Under the pieces are notes generated by a model that saw only the letters and a program-made list of their open reading frames with translations, was not told where the DNA came from and ran no database searches. This document shows, piece after piece, positions 11,706-24,821 of a stretch of 64,000 bases of DNA. The stretch is taken from contig NC_051436.1 of NCBI RefSeq assembly GCF_001649575.2, positions 11,932,010 through 11,996,009 on the forward strand, given 5' to 3'. Within the stretch, counting starts at the first letter, position 1; the number at the start of each line of letters is the position of its first letter. The stretch is from Kryptolebias marmoratus. Taxonomy: Eukaryota; Chordata; Actinopteri; Cyprinodontiformes; Rivulidae. Both the position numbers and the translations under genes were made by a program.

Positions 11706-13479
11706 GTCTTGTTTGTATTCAATAAATCATGACTTTGGTGGAATCTGCTGTGTGTTTTTGTAAATTTGAGATTAGATTTGAGTAGTTTTAAAACCTTAGA
11801 AAGATACAATCTTTTGCTTTTATGTCCTGATACATAAAACCCTGAAATTCAAAGTTTTGATTTTGTCTTCCCATGATTGTAACTGTGCTGTCTCTACCCA
11901 CATTCCAGACATGAAGAAATCTTGTGTACCAAACTAACAAATTAAACAGTGATAATCTTGACGTTGACCCTGCCTTCACCTCCTTCTCTAGGGCGAACTC
12001 CTACGCCCTCTTCTCTGTTTGTCTCGCTTTGTGGATTGGGAGCATCATTAGCCGAGATTCCATCCATGTCACTGGAATTTGTTGGCTGCCATCTGCTCCA
12101 TTCAGTTACAGTAGGGATTATTGGTCAGGGGTGAAATGCAGCTAAATCCCTCTCCTGCTAACCATCACTGCTAATCTACAACAGCCTCCTAATCCTCGCC
12201 CACCACCTTGCATCCCCTCAATCTGATAAAGTGTATCTTTTTACATGTGTACCCTTGCATGTGTCAGTTTAGTATTTTGATTCAAAAAGACACCAGCTTT
12301 GTACATCCCTGTGATGATACAATCTGCAGAACTGCCTTTCACAGACAAACTGAGACGACAATGCAGTATTTAATATTGTACAATACGGCAGAGTTACTGA
12401 CATTGGTACACATTTAGTGACTCAAATCTGAAACAATAACCACAGATATTTTGACATCTCTAAAAATGTCAAAAAAAAAAGTATTTCTGCTCTGTAATTG
12501 ATATTTTAAATGTGCATTGTTCTATCTGGTTGGTAAAGTTTGTGTAATAGATCCAGTGTCTGCAGCAGCTCACCAATAGTGTGCTTTAACCACACTGGTA
12601 ATTAAAAGATGCATTGATCTTTTTTCCCTATTGCATGGGTCCTCCTTCCCGAGATGCAGTTCCTATTTCCTGCAGGATTTATTTATCACCCACAATGCCA
12701 CTGGGGTGCTATCATTCACAGTGGAAAGAGGGGAAAGAGCTCTGGAAACAAGAGGAGAGAACAGGAGAAATGGTGCTCTTTGTGCTCCTGCGTCAGCACA
12801 CAGATGGATGGGCTATTAGTGGACATTGGAGAACAGTTGAAAACTTGTTATTAACAAAGGTGAAAGTGAGCACATCTCTTGATTCCAGATTAAGTCTAAT
12901 TTTACTCAGGAAATTACTCTTTCAAAAAAATGCACTTCATTTGCTGTGAGGTAAAGTAACTGCACATGGACTCAGTGTGTACAAGTATTACAATAAATGA
13001 CTCATGGTTTGTAATTGGAGTAATTATGAGTTTTCCTGCAGTTGCTATGCCAGTGAAGTATTGAATACATTTAAAGAACAATGACTCCCACTGGCCTTTA
13101 GAACATTAGATTGCAGGACCTGGTTCAAAGGTTGATCCTGGACTGAACAGCCCAAAAGCAGCATCCAAATGAAAGCTATATCATCTGTCACTGTCTGTCA
13201 CTGTCTTTGCTGTCACTCAAATGTGTACAATAAAATTACAGCAAAAATGTCATAGAATTAATCAAACTCGATGGTTGATCATCAGGGGACTAACATTTAT
13301 TCTAAACAAAGACTTCATACAATATATTGTCAATTTGGTTTCATTTTTTGGAAGATGACAGTGCTCAGCAGTTATTTTCTTAATTCTTCTGTAGACTGAC
13401 AGATTTTTTTGCAATTCTGTCAAAACACAAAAATTAACGAAAAGATAAAAAAAAATGTGGTGGTGCAATGTAAGCATCT
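11706..13479. other. Unassigned sequence
   Basis: No repeat or gene recognised. Frames of 60-111 codons at 12614-12949 overlap each other in three phases and show no domain, so they look like chance. Confidence 0.5.
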
Positions 13480-13918
13480 TAAATAATTAGACAGCTAGCC
13501 AGTTATATCACTTTTAGATAAATGGCTAGATCACTAGCAAACTGGCCCTTTCATTTGTAGCTTGATAGACTGAAAATTAGCTATTTCATTCTTATATAAA
13601 TTGGTAGATAGCTACCAATCTAGCTGTTTTGTCTGTAGATAAACAGTTATATACCTAGTGAGATATCTATTTTAATTTTAGATAGCTAGTTAGATTGCAA
13701 GCTTGCCATTCAGCTTTTTAATAAAAGCTAGCAAGTTAGTTATTCTACCTTTCAATAAAAAGCTACTTAGCTAGCAAGCTATCTATTTCAACTTTAAATA
13801 GCTGGTGAGATAACTAGCCTGCTATTTCACATTTATATAGATATCTAGTTAGCCACCACTTCACTTTTAGATATAAAAATAGATAGAAGGGTATTTAGGT
13901 CTATCTATCTATCCTACA
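13480..13918. repeat. Degenerate TAGC-rich minisatellite
   Basis: About 440 bases are built of loosely repeated modules of roughly 45-65 bases. Each module combines 'tatttcacttttagatag' with 'gctagttag' and 'gctagcaag' words. Copies are diverged but the order of words recurs at least seven times. It ends in four 'ctat' units at 13900-13915. The short tract at 1125-1200 uses the same words. Confidence 0.75.
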
Positions 13919-13934
13919 ATACCAATTGGGTATT

Positions 13935-14620
13935 TGAGCCATGACTCTAAACTGGTTTAGGTCCTATCTGGCAGAAAGAGCCATGTGCATCATTATAGAT
14001 GGTTCTGAATCCTTCTCTGCTCCTCTGTCTTTTGAGGTTCTACAGGGCTCAATCTTAGGTCCTCTGCTTTTTTTCTCTTTGCTTTCTTTGGGTTCAATCC
14101 TCAGGAATCATTAGATCTTTTTTTGTTGCTACACTGCCAACAGTCAGATTTACATGCCACTAAAAACAAACAATGCCCTCTCAGTTAAACCACTTATGTT
14201 GTGTCTTGAGGACCTCACAGCCTGGATGGCTCTAAACTGGTTTTAAAGACAGGAAAACAGACATGATGGTGCTTGATCAAAGCTTGGGACAGAGCTTTTT
14301 GTATTGCTACTCCCAGATTATGGGACGACTTTCAGTTTCATGTCAGATGAGGCCCTTCACTGTCCATTTTTTAAAGTTTTACAAAGGCAATGTTATTCCT
14401 TGGCTTTCAACACAGTCTTAGTCTTGCTCTTTTTTTATTTTACTTCTGTTTCGTTTTTGTTTTGTTTTGTTTTTGAGTTTCCATGTATAGCACTTTGTAG
14501 CAGCTGTGGTTGTTTAAAGTGTTTTCTCAATGAAAGAGTACTACTATTAGTAGCATCATCTCTTAGCATTTCTAGCATTATTTTTCACATTTAAATAAAA
14601 AAATTGTACATTTCAGATCA
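13935..14620 (+). pseudogene. L2-clade LINE reverse transcriptase relic
   Basis: This is a decayed piece of a non-LTR retrotransposon that would copy its RNA into DNA at a nicked target. About 13960-14075 reads as WFRSYL-like residues, then VLQGSILGPLLF, which is reverse transcriptase motif 4 of the L2 type. At about 14128 the catalytic box is CYTANSQIY where YADDTQIY is expected, so both catalytic aspartates are gone. LTAWMALNWF follows and runs into a stop at about 14244. The next stretch (about 14290-14420) corresponds to the extreme C-terminus, a degraded LPDYGTTF...FFKVLQRQ, so roughly 100 codons between are missing. An L2-like 3' tail ('tagcactttgtagcag') follows at about 14488. The 5' half is absent. 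Confidence 0.85.
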
Positions 14621-14624
14621 TTGT

Positions 14625-17139
14625 ATAAAATTAGTTTCTAAAATATTTAAAATCTATGAATTAATGTGTTTCAAATTCAAAGGCTAATAAAAGATTAGTC
14701 ACATTGGTTTATGATACATCACTGTATCAAGTGGGATCATGACAGTGTAAGTGAACCCTCAACAATAGCTTCTGCTCTTCTGCTGGTGGCACAGACCGCT
14801 TCTTTCATGCTACAATAGCTACTTTATTCCTAAAGTGAAATCCTACCAAGTTTCAAGTCTAACACTTCAGCACATTTCAACCCGATGGGCATCAGCTCCA
14901 GTGGCTGAGCACACACACCCATTTAGGGTTGATGAGCACTGGCTCTCTGGAGACAGCTTGGTGAGAACAGCGAGGTGGAATATTCGTGCCACTGAGCAAG
15001 GCCTCAAAATCACTCGAAATGCAGTGAGTGGTGGCGTCAAGTCATAATGGTAACAATTACCAAACCGAGGGGGCATGCTTTGGAGATAATGTCTGCGTCA
15101 CTTTACAGTTAACACTAGGATGCTCTCACCAAAGTCCCAGGGTCTGCACGGCTGAAAGGTTAGCCACACACTTAGGTCTGGTGCCCAAGCAACATCTTAA
15201 TGCTACTGCCACTTTTCAGAGCCATTTCATTTGCATACATGAAGGCAGATCTTGATATAAAATGTGCATTTAACAATGAAAGCCATTTGTGAATGGAAAC
15301 AAAAATTACCTACGGGGGCCTTATAAATAGCTCAATGCAGTTAGGGCACTGAAGATTTCCAAAACCAAAGCTCCAATACTGTTCTTTTATTGTGCCTTCG
15401 TTCCTGTTCACAATAGCGGACAGATGCAGTAAACACCACTTGAGGCCAGTCATGAGTGTATCAGGGTAAACGCCCAATGAGCTTTTCTCAATCCAATTGC
15501 ATTTTTGTTAGTTCAGAACACATAAAGCTATAACAGTGCCTAAACCCTCCACCATACATCGGGAAGGGGAATAAAGTCTAATGATGTTTTTATTTTTACC
15601 ATTCTGAATATATTACACAGCAGGTATGTACATTTGATTATATATGACATATTAATATAACATTAAAACAGTTGCCACAAGTTGAGTTTTGCAGGAAATG
15701 TAATTATTCATGGAGCATTGGTATCTTGTAGAGAAGAATACACTTATTTTACTCTTCGTCTTTGTGTTTTGAGTTGCCTTTTATACGTTTCGGAAACATG
15801 TTTCCTAATTTACAATCCACTTTTTTTTTACACAGAGAACAGTATAATTTAATTAAATCTACTTTTGCTGGCATTTTTCAAGCACAATCAATTAACCCAA
15901 GTGGTATACATTGTAAGTAAGACATTTTCATTTGGAAGATAAGGCAACACACCATAGCAAGACTACGTGTGGAGGGCCTGGCATGCTCACAGAGCCCTCT
16001 TCCAGGCTTTTCTGTCATTAACATTAACTCTGTCAGTGCTATTTATAGTGGCATAACCTTTTGTTCCTGGGCCTCCATCCAAGCACTCTCCCTCTCTGGC
16101 TTTGCCACTAAATGGCCTCCAGATCACCACATCCCTTCTCATCTGGAACTGGAAGTGATAATTATGCCGACTCTTCACTTCAGAATCTCCATTGTTGACC
16201 CTCCGGGGGCCACATTCTCATTTCAGGTGGCCTATGAATATGACAGCTAAAGCCAAGTTTCAACAGTGAATTACCTTTTCATCATGCAATGTTTCAAGCT
16301 TAGTTAATTCGAAGAGAGCCCCATGACAGCAACTGTAGTTGTGTAATGGTCAGTGGTGCATCTTTCCACAGTGCACTAATGGTCAAGAAATAGAAAAATA
16401 TTGTCCTGACGTTTACGTAAAAAATGCAAAGAATTTGCCATTTGATCAATGTCACAACTATTTTAAAGATATTTCAGGATCGTTTTTATTAAACTACAGA
16501 GCCTTGAGCACTGAAGCAATGATGAAAGTTTGGCTACAAACCATTTTTGGTGTACTGAGCAAAACAGTCAGGTGGCTTGAAGTCCGTGTGCAGCAGCAAA
16601 TGTTTCCTGTCTCACTTTGAGTCCAGATGCCTCACGCCTCATGACAGCTGCACTTGTGGATGATCCATTTAACTAATAGACCAGTATTTAAATGCATCTG
16701 TTCAAAGGAGGCAGTTGCGTTCCAAATAGGCACACTGTAAGCTGCTGACATTTTCACAGGAATGGAAAGCAGTAAAAATAGGTGCCTGACGAACTTTGAA
16801 ACTCCTCGCAGAGGCGGATGCGAACTAAGAATTGGTGACATTTTAAATCTCACATTTCTTTTATCATTTGTAGGAACAAATAACTGCACAAGAATGTACA
16901 CCAGGGAGGCAGTGGCATACAGGAGATGTTAATCAGGGTCCTAAGGAGCAAAGAAGTATGTTTTATTGACCACGTCTTGTCTATGTGTGGATATTTTAGC
17001 CATTTAAAGTCTAGTTTATTGAAAGAACTAGCTTGTTAAGACTAATTTTATGAAAAGACAGTGCTAACCAACTAATAGAGTACATGCTATTATCTGTATT
17101 GCATTACTCTGATGCATCACAAAAAACAATGCAAATTTA
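14625..17139. other. Unique, partly GC-richer sequence
   Basis: No transposon is recognised over about 2.5 kb, which is unusual for this window. Blocks at about 14760-15480 and 15960-16250 have balanced composition, few homopolymers and no coding signature. That is the texture expected of conserved non-coding DNA, although conservation cannot be tested from one sequence. Short frames (93 codons at 15969-16250 and at 16339-16620) match nothing known to me. Confidence 0.4.
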
Positions 17140-17742
17140 TTAAGCTAAAATTTGGTGTGGTCGTAGCTGAGACTCATCCCCAACACATTGTGCAATATTT
17201 TTGCTTAAAACTTTGACATTACCTGTTGTTATCAACTCTGTCTGTCTGTTAGCTTAAGTATTTCATGAACCACTGGACCAATTTTAATTAAACTTTCAGA
17301 AAGTAATTATTGGATATACTTCTAGGACTGATTAACTTTTTGAGTCACCCCAAATTCAATTTGGCCACCACAGTTAATAGCCAACAACAAAATGAATCCA
17401 ACTCAGTCAGTTTTACAGCGATTAAGCTAAAACTAGGTGTGGTAGCAGCTAAATGTGATTCCCCACAGTCACTCCAAGCTCTATGCATGGTGAGACATCT
17501 TTGCCTAAAACTTTCAGAGTTTGAGGCTACAGAGCCACAGCCAACACAAATATGCCTACAACGTAGCCAATGTTACAGTTTGATGTGGTAGTTGCTGAGA
17601 GTCATCTATCAAGAGATTGCACATTTATAAGATTTGACCGAAATGGCTGCAACTCCATCTCAGCATGACATAATCTTAGCTTAAAACTCTTGCACAAAAA
17701 GCTGTGGGCGATATGCATTTCCTCAAGGAACGCAAGGCTTTT
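17140..17742 (+). repeat. Family A repeat, hairpin-ended
   Basis: The copy opens in the middle of one unit ('gctaaaatttggtgtggtcg' at about 17146), passes through 'ctgtctgtctgttagc' at about 17239 into a second unit, and ends with 'gtgggcgatatgcattt' at 17704-17720. The palindrome TTCCTCAAGGAA follows at 17719-17730. The same end occurs in the copy at 59775-60412. Two to three diverged internal units of about 290 bases are present. There is no coding capacity. Confidence 0.75.
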
Positions 17743-18614
17743 AATTGCTAAATTATATTTGCCAACATCCCCCTGCTTTTCCAGTTTTACTCGAGCACCG
17801 TATCTTTATTCTGTTTGTTATTTTTATGCTCATCATCCACTTCATCACCTCTCGGTCATTTCTAAGTGCTGTGTTTTACCACGCTTATTACCATTCTGGA
17901 AAGAGGTAATGGATGGACAGAAGGGAGGGAGAAAAAAAAAAAACAGCGACAGAGTGAGATGCAGTGCAGCCTGTACAACAAATCAGCATTATTTTGTATG
18001 CATAGAGTGGCCAAAGCTATAGTGTCATAAATTGGCATGTGGCAGCAGGCCAGCAGTGCATTGAATTAGTTAGACGCCCTCAGCGTAATAAAATGCAATG
18101 GAAGAAAAGAGCAGTGGTGGTGGGAGGGGGGTGCTTTCTGTAGATTGCGATCTTAAAACAGAAGGCTGCTGAACAATATATCTGAGGCAGAGGCTCGGAC
18201 CAGCTGAGATTTTATCAGCGGGCAGGATTACATTGAACTAAATGAGATGACATTCACTTTGACAATTAATTTCCTCCTGTTGTACGCATATAGGAGTGGG
18301 AGAAAATATTTCAAGCTAGAGGCCAGCAGTAGGTTAAGAACAAAAAAAAAAGAAATGTCTAAGCTGCATTGTAATTTCATGCAAGCTCTTAAAGATGTGC
18401 TGAGAACAATGAACAAGTGTTTCATACATTGTAAGGCCTTCGCTTACAATTCAGCCTATTTTCTGCCCTGTGATTTATTTTTGTTAGATTAGAACTTGCA
18501 AATCCTTTGATTTATTGAGGATGGGTATGTGAGAAAGTAATGCACAACAGGTTGGGTTTTGCTTGGAAAATACACACACAGATTTGAAGGCTAGCCAGAG
18601 CCATGTCCCATAGC
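17743..18614. other. Unassigned sequence
   Basis: No repeat recognised. There is an A-run at 17932-17943 and a purine-rich stretch at 18085-18130. The 81- and 65-codon frames near 18230-18490 are on opposite strands of the same bases and look like chance. Confidence 0.45.
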
Positions 18615-18930
18615 ACTTTGTTTGATCCAGGCATTCCGTGTTTGTCTGTGTCTCTTTCCTGTCCTCACAAACCCCAACTGGTTGAGGAAGATAGCCGCCC
18701 ATTCTAAGCCTGGTTCTGCTGGGGGTTTCTTCCCATTAAAGGTAGTTTTTCCTTTCCACTGTCTCCAATGTGCTGCTCAGGATGGAAGACTGCGACAAAG
18801 TTGAGATTCAAGGCAATGTGATGGCTTCCATAAATAACTAACTAATTGACTTTTTATAATGTCTGTGAATGTTTTTGTGCAATGCCCTGAGATGACTTAT
18901 GTTGTAAACTTACTGAATGGAGTTGTTTTG
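18615..18930 (+). repeat. Common teleost interspersed repeat, LINE 3'-end-like
   Basis: The words 'gccgcccattctaagcctgg', 'ttctgctgggggtttcttcc' and 'agtttttcctttccactgtc' reproduce a very abundant fish repeat that in other copies ends in a 'gcgctatataaataaa' LINE-type tail. Here the tail region is diverged ('caatgccctgagatgac' near 18880). It is non-coding. The piece at 25962-26225 looks like the tail end of the same kind of element in the other orientation. Confidence 0.7.
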
Positions 18931-21900
18931 CTCTTGCTTTTTATCTACTTCAGGGCTGAAAAGAATATATTTAGCATGCTGACACAAACTGACAGTAAAA
19001 TTAAAGGACCACTGATTCATATCAAAAGTACCATTGGTCAGTGATTTATTTTTTTCAGATTCATATTCTGTGCACTGCACAATTTTTCCTAAGTAAATCT
19101 GCTCCAATTGAAATCTGTAGCTCACTCTTTCCCAATTTATAGATCCTGAACTAAATGCACATATTTGGCATTAACTTATATGATAATTACATAATCATAT
19201 TTTACTAAATAAAGCTGTTTTAAATACAAATGTTGGCAGACATGTAAAAGTTTTGGATCAATATAAACATCAATCATGATAATATTTTTGTTTTTGCATA
19301 TCAGGCATACATTTTAGCTTCAAGTGGACCCCATAGTGAAGCTGGATGTATTCTCTGTCAGAAGCTAAAAAAACCCTGCTCTTTCTGACGTTGCAGACAC
19401 GTTCTTTTCCACAAGGACATTTTATACTTCAACAGAAACCCCACTGCCGAACTCCAGGAAGCCATTCCCCCCACAGCCCACCAGTGTGAAACGCCGACAG
19501 AAACACAGGGACCGCATGGTGTGGAAATCAGTTTGATTCGTGCTGTTACAACGCCATGACAGTCCCAGAGATGCAAGTTTTTCAGTTGGAAAAGGAGAGC
19601 AGCATCTTATTTTCAGGACGTGGTGTGCTGTTTCAACGATAGCTAACACTCCTAGCTTGACCAGGTCCACAGTGGTTCCTAGCTCGAATTAACCACCCCC
19701 ACTTCACATTTCTGGCCAATCAGACAAAAGGTGACATAAACCCCCTGGAGAAAACAGTTCAACCCAAACATTGTGCACAGAACAGGCTCTCTGAGCTCCT
19801 AGGAGAACAAAATAACAATTTTGGTCTCACGTCAGAGAGACGAGATTTCTTTACAGTATAAATCCATCTCTAGCTTTTGTTGCACTCACACAGCAGACAA
19901 TAACCTGACCCTGGGGATGCAATACGTAGCTGTTGTTTGTCCTAAAACTTACTCAGTTTCTAGTAAAAAATATGAAGAACAACCAGTTCATACTGATTCA
20001 GGGTTTTGTACATGACGCAACGGAACCGTTATAGCAACAGTGTACCCATGTAGCTTTGGAATTAAATCTAGAAGCTTATTACATTTTTTTATAAAAAAAA
20101 ATTGATCCATTTAATGTTTAAATAAAAAGTCTGCAAGCAGGTTTAGTTTCACAGACATTCATCAAAAAAGTGTGTGCTTGTGTTTGAGTATGAGGAGCAA
20201 ATCTCCCATATTCACTTCTTTTAGTGGACAACTCTTCTTATGGTGGTAACATCTGATGATGAGCAGTACTATTTTCTTGTTGGCGAGCCCAGTATACTGT
20301 TCAGCAGGAGAACTGCAGCAGTGTCGATATAAAATAGCAACAAACAATGAAAGTGTGCTTCACCCTGATCAAGGGGATCATTATATTCCAGGAAATAAAA
20401 CAGCTAATAATAATTTTCTAATTATAATGTCGAAAACCCATTTTGTTGCTCAGAGCTGGTAACTGGGAGAGAGTTAAACCCATCTGCTGCCTGTCAGTTT
20501 TTAATTTTGCCAGGTTTACAACAGCACTTTGTAGATTCTGCAAGCAGCCATTTTACATATGACCAAAAATAACTATACTCAATAACCGATTCCATTGCTT
20601 TGTTGTGCCATTTTACAATCTCAGTGTCTAGTCACTGAGACGCAGATCAATCGTCCACAGACCATAGATGCAAGCAACTAGTTTACAGCAACCGTTCACT
20701 ACCAAACAGAATGTTATTTATTGACGCCATTTTGAGCTGCTCTCGATTCAAGGTCCTTTGGTTAAAAAAATAAAACTAAACAGAATCACTTAGTTTAAAA
20801 TTCTAAGAAAATTTTAATGTCAATCAAGAAGACACTTATCCGAACGTTTTCGTGCACAACTCAAAAGTCATTCTTATGCCAGCATGCAACTCTGGTAAAA
20901 CATGTCCTTGGGGACGGAGAGATATGTTCAAAGTAGTTTTTAAAAAGTAATTTAGTGGATTTAATTATTAGGATAATCATTTTAAGTTAATACTGCTAAA
21001 ATTAGACCATTTAGAGAACATTTCCTTAATTGATATGCACAAAAAGCAAATCTTGTTCACTTTAACGTTTAGTTTTTCAGGGTCGTCACTTCTCTGAGAC
21101 ATAAAAAATGATCTGGGTCGCATTAAAGAACTCAGTACCTCTGAGTTTGTAGGCTTTAAAAATTAAGTGGCTGCTAATTTGTAAGGGATAAAATCCACCA
21201 GCTGCCGGTTTACATTTACAACTAGTTAGCTGCTTTAACAAGTTATTTTGAAAGACATTATTTATTAAATCTCTTCTGTTGAAAATGGGATCTTAATGAG
21301 CTTTTTTAAATAGTAGCAAAATTACATTTTTTAATACCTTAAGACGGGGAAATAATTTAAAATCCATATGTATCCATGAGAGCTGACAACATCTGTTGCA
21401 AATGCATGAAAGAGTCCTCCAACATCGGAATGTAATAATGTTCTAATCTTCACAGTAATTACCTTGGGAAGGTGTGTGTATATTTGTTCAGCATTTCATT
21501 AGTAAATCCATTTTGTGGCCACAAATGATTGCTTTCTCCATATTAGTGCTCCCACTGGCTGTGTTTGACTGAAGGAGCTGATAGGACACATTTCAGGAAA
21601 AAAAAAAAAAAACGAGTGAGAGAATTACACAAACATTGTTGCTGAAGGCAATATCTTCTTTGGTTGATTAATAAAGTAATAAAAATGATGTTTCTGCTGA
21701 CTTTGAGTGTGCCTTAGAAAAATGTTGGCCTTCTTTTACTTTTTAACAGTCCTATAGATTTTTGTCTATGTTTTAAATAAATGTAAAAGGCATATCGTAA
21801 GCAAACTAAATGCTTACAAAAAAGTATGTTTCTTGATCAATGGGAAATGATTAAAGTAATCACTTTAGTGCTGGCAACAAAAATTACTCCAGTCGGAAGC

Positions 21901-23514
21901 ACTTCAGTCAATACGAGCAAGCATTCCCATGAATGACTAACATCAATACAGTATACAGTGCTCAATGTGCTTTTTGGCTCATCTTGTATGAATTGATGAA
22001 AACTGCTTCTGCAAATGCACAACTTTTGTCTGTGTGACACTGCAGCCAAGGTTTGTTAAAAAGATCTTATTTGTAGTATTTTAATTTTACCCAAAACAAA
22101 AGTTTGTGCTAAAATTCTTTTTTTTTTCTAAAACATTGCTGACAGAATCAGAACTAAAGACATTATTAGACAGATTTATCTTTGTTTTTCTCAAATGTTC
22201 TTGTGGATATATGTATATTTATTTGTTTATATGTAAAAATAAAATAAAATCTGTCCAAATTTCTGAAATACCCATGCTGTACCACTAAATGACTAGAACG
22301 TCCAAAATCATACATAGCAAAATACAGTGAAATAATACTCTTAATTTGCTCAAAGATTCTTTTAAAATTCTGGCTCTTTTGTGTCGTCAATACTGTTCTG
22401 TTTCCTCTCAGATATACACTTTCTCAGCATACAATCAAAGCTTAATGGTGACAGGATCAGGATAAAGAGAGACAGATGCAGAAAAACTTTTGAAAACATC
22501 TCTGTAAGGGATCATATAAACCAGAGAGGGAAACATTGAAGATTTGAAAAAAAAAAACATGGTTTCCAATCCATTTACAAAAACACCTCGACATCAGGCC
22601 CATAAAAAGAGATAAACCAAACAGATCTTTAACTCAGACATCAACAAGGGAAAACAAAGCACTGACAGAGAGGAGAGGGAAACTTATACAGTGGCTAATC
22701 AGGCCATTTTGACACAAGAAGGGCTTAAAAAGAAATGAAATAGCTTGAATTACAAAATTATTGGCAACAAAACAAAACTGACCAAAGTATTACTAAATAG
22801 TAACCTGTGAAGGAATATTTACAATATCAAAAGTACCTGGTAAAAAAGCAGAAGAGTCAAACAAACTACAACATTTGAACTTCTCCCCCTCTGCTGACAT
22901 AAAACACGGTACAAACCAGTTAGGCTGATCTCTAAGCAGACTGGATGCAGCTGATATGCTAGTGACTGGCAGGGCAACTACAGCAGCATGTCCAAAGGGA
23001 CTGAAATCTAAAAATAAATAAATAAATAACTCATTGCAAACTGCAAAAAAAAACTGCAGCGATTTTTGACAAGAGCGTTAATTAAATGTCTGCACTCCAA
23101 ATAGTCAACCGCAAAATCCAAAGCTGGTAAAAAATATGCTACATGAATGCAGAGTTATTTCACTTACAATATTTAATTGTGTGTGCATTTAAAGGTAAAT
23201 TTAAAAATGCAATAAAAACACAAAAGTTACAACTGCAGATACTGCTGTCATAAGCTCCATTGTTGTCTTGCTTTCTAAGGCACAAAGTGATGGTGGGTAT
23301 AGAGATAATGTGTCCTAGTAACTCAAATCCACACAAACACACCAGAAATGAAGGATTTAAAAAATGTGTACTTTGTAAAGCATTTTGAAAGTCTGTTGAG
23401 ACCTTTCTGTTGTGAGCGAACAGTGCTACCCCACCAATATACATTTTAAATCCTTACACGTTAAACTTTTATGATCAAGTCGCAATTTTGACCGAAACTT
23501 GCTTTTTAATAAGA
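18931..23514. other. Long stretch, mostly unassigned
   Basis: About 4.6 kb without a firm feature. The part at about 20125-20170 ('aagtctgcaagcaggttta') resembles a segment inside the family B copy at 51.5 kb, so an old, poorly preserved relative may lie in 19690-20400. A-runs occur at 21599-21612. The 82- and 72-codon minus frames at 19358-19670 overlap each other and have no recognisable domain. Confidence 0.4.
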
Positions 23515-23519
23515 CACAA

Positions 23520-23617
<98 letters not shown>
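23515..23617. repeat. Palindromic (CA)n(TA)n(TG)n microsatellite
   Basis: CA repeats run to about 23531, TA repeats to about 23599 and TG repeats to about 23617. Because CA and TG are complementary, the whole tract is close to a perfect inverted repeat about 100 bases long and could extrude as a hairpin. Confidence 0.95.
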
Positions 23618-24494
23618 TATTACTTAATGTGCACATTTAGGAGTTATTTTTATTTTCGGAGGCAGGTGAATACATTTATACCTTGCAGGCCCTTGCATTC
23701 ATTCTAAAAATTGCTGATGGATCAGCAACTTTAAAAGCCTTTCACTTTGGTCCAGCTTCATTTCTGTGATTGCAGCACAACTCCTAATCTTCCAGAATAT
23801 TTTGCAAGCTAAGCAGGCCCAACAAACTTCGGACTCTCCGGAGTATCTGGGCAGAATGAAATCTAATTCTGATACTTGTCACTTTGCATTTCGTATCGCC
23901 GCGCCATCACCTACAATGTCTCTATTTAATGAATGAGAAAAAGCAGCTCCATGTTGTTCTGCTCTCGCACTGCAGGAACTGCTGGTCTTGCTTCCTGTCG
24001 GTATGGATTTGGGACACAGAAACATGTTGTGTCCCTGTCAGAATCTCAAGTGTACTTAAATAATAGGGCGGAACAACATTTTCATATGCATGTGGATTAT
24101 TGAAGTTGGTTAATGGCAGTCTTGCGCTAAAGCTTGTTCATCAGCAGCACATTGAGGACCATATTGTAGAAAGCGTTGTGCTACATTACACCTGTGAAGT
24201 CTTTAATCATGGGTAAGATTCCCCAAATTGTTGTGTTTTTATTAAATAGGTTAAAAATATGAATATCACAATGTCTTGACAGCAGTATAACAGTCCACTG
24301 CTAGGCAACCAAACTGATTTCTTTCAGGAATAGGCCATCTCACCTTTATTTGATGGTGTAAATAACACCAAGCTCCTTTGACTGAGAGATGTGCATATGA
24401 CACCTAATAGGTGGTACTTAAAATGCAACATAATTTGCCTTTGTCTAATGTTGGGGTTTATTAGATAAATGCAAAATTGAAAGTATGGAATATT
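23618..24494. other. Unassigned sequence
   Basis: Unique-looking sequence. 23640-24030 is of balanced composition, with no repeat or exon identified. Confidence 0.45.
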
Positions 24495-24821
24495 CCATCC
24501 ATCCATTTTCTTTACCCACTTCTCCACTCTGGGTCACAGGGAGCTGGTGCCTATCCCCTGCAGTCACTGTGCGAGAGGCGGGGGGGTACCCTGGACAGGT
24601 CGCAAGTCCATCGCAGGGCCACATAGAGACAAACAACCATTCACACCTATGTACAATTTTAGAGTTACTAATGAACCCAACATGCATGTTTTTGGTCTGT
24701 GGGAAGAAACCAGAGTACCCGAACATTAAAACTCCACCCAGAAAGGCCCCAGGCTGGGATGCGGCCCTGCAACCTTCTTGCTGGGAGGCGACAACTCTAA
24801 CCACTACGCTGCTGTGCCACC
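24495..24821 (-). repeat. DANA/V-SINE-like tRNA-derived SINE, near full length
   Basis: On the minus strand the element starts with 'gggtggcacagcagcgtagt', then 'ggttagagttgtcgcc', which resembles the A box of a tRNA promoter. A degraded B-box position follows at about 24760-24776. The body carries 'aaaacatgcatg' and 'gcgacctgtccagggtaccc' and ends in a (GGAT)n tail (24495-24506 in plus sense). SINEs like this are transcribed by RNA polymerase III and moved by a partner LINE. Four partial relatives lie elsewhere in the window. The open frames of 119-129 codons across it are incidental. Confidence 0.85.

Noticed and set aside
13480..13918. CRISPR-like array
   Set aside because: The modules are degenerate and not separated by unique spacers of fixed length, and the genome is a vertebrate one.
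19358..19670. Overlapping 72- and 82-codon minus frames as an exon
   Set aside because: Two phases over the same bases, no domain and no flanking splice sites that stand out.
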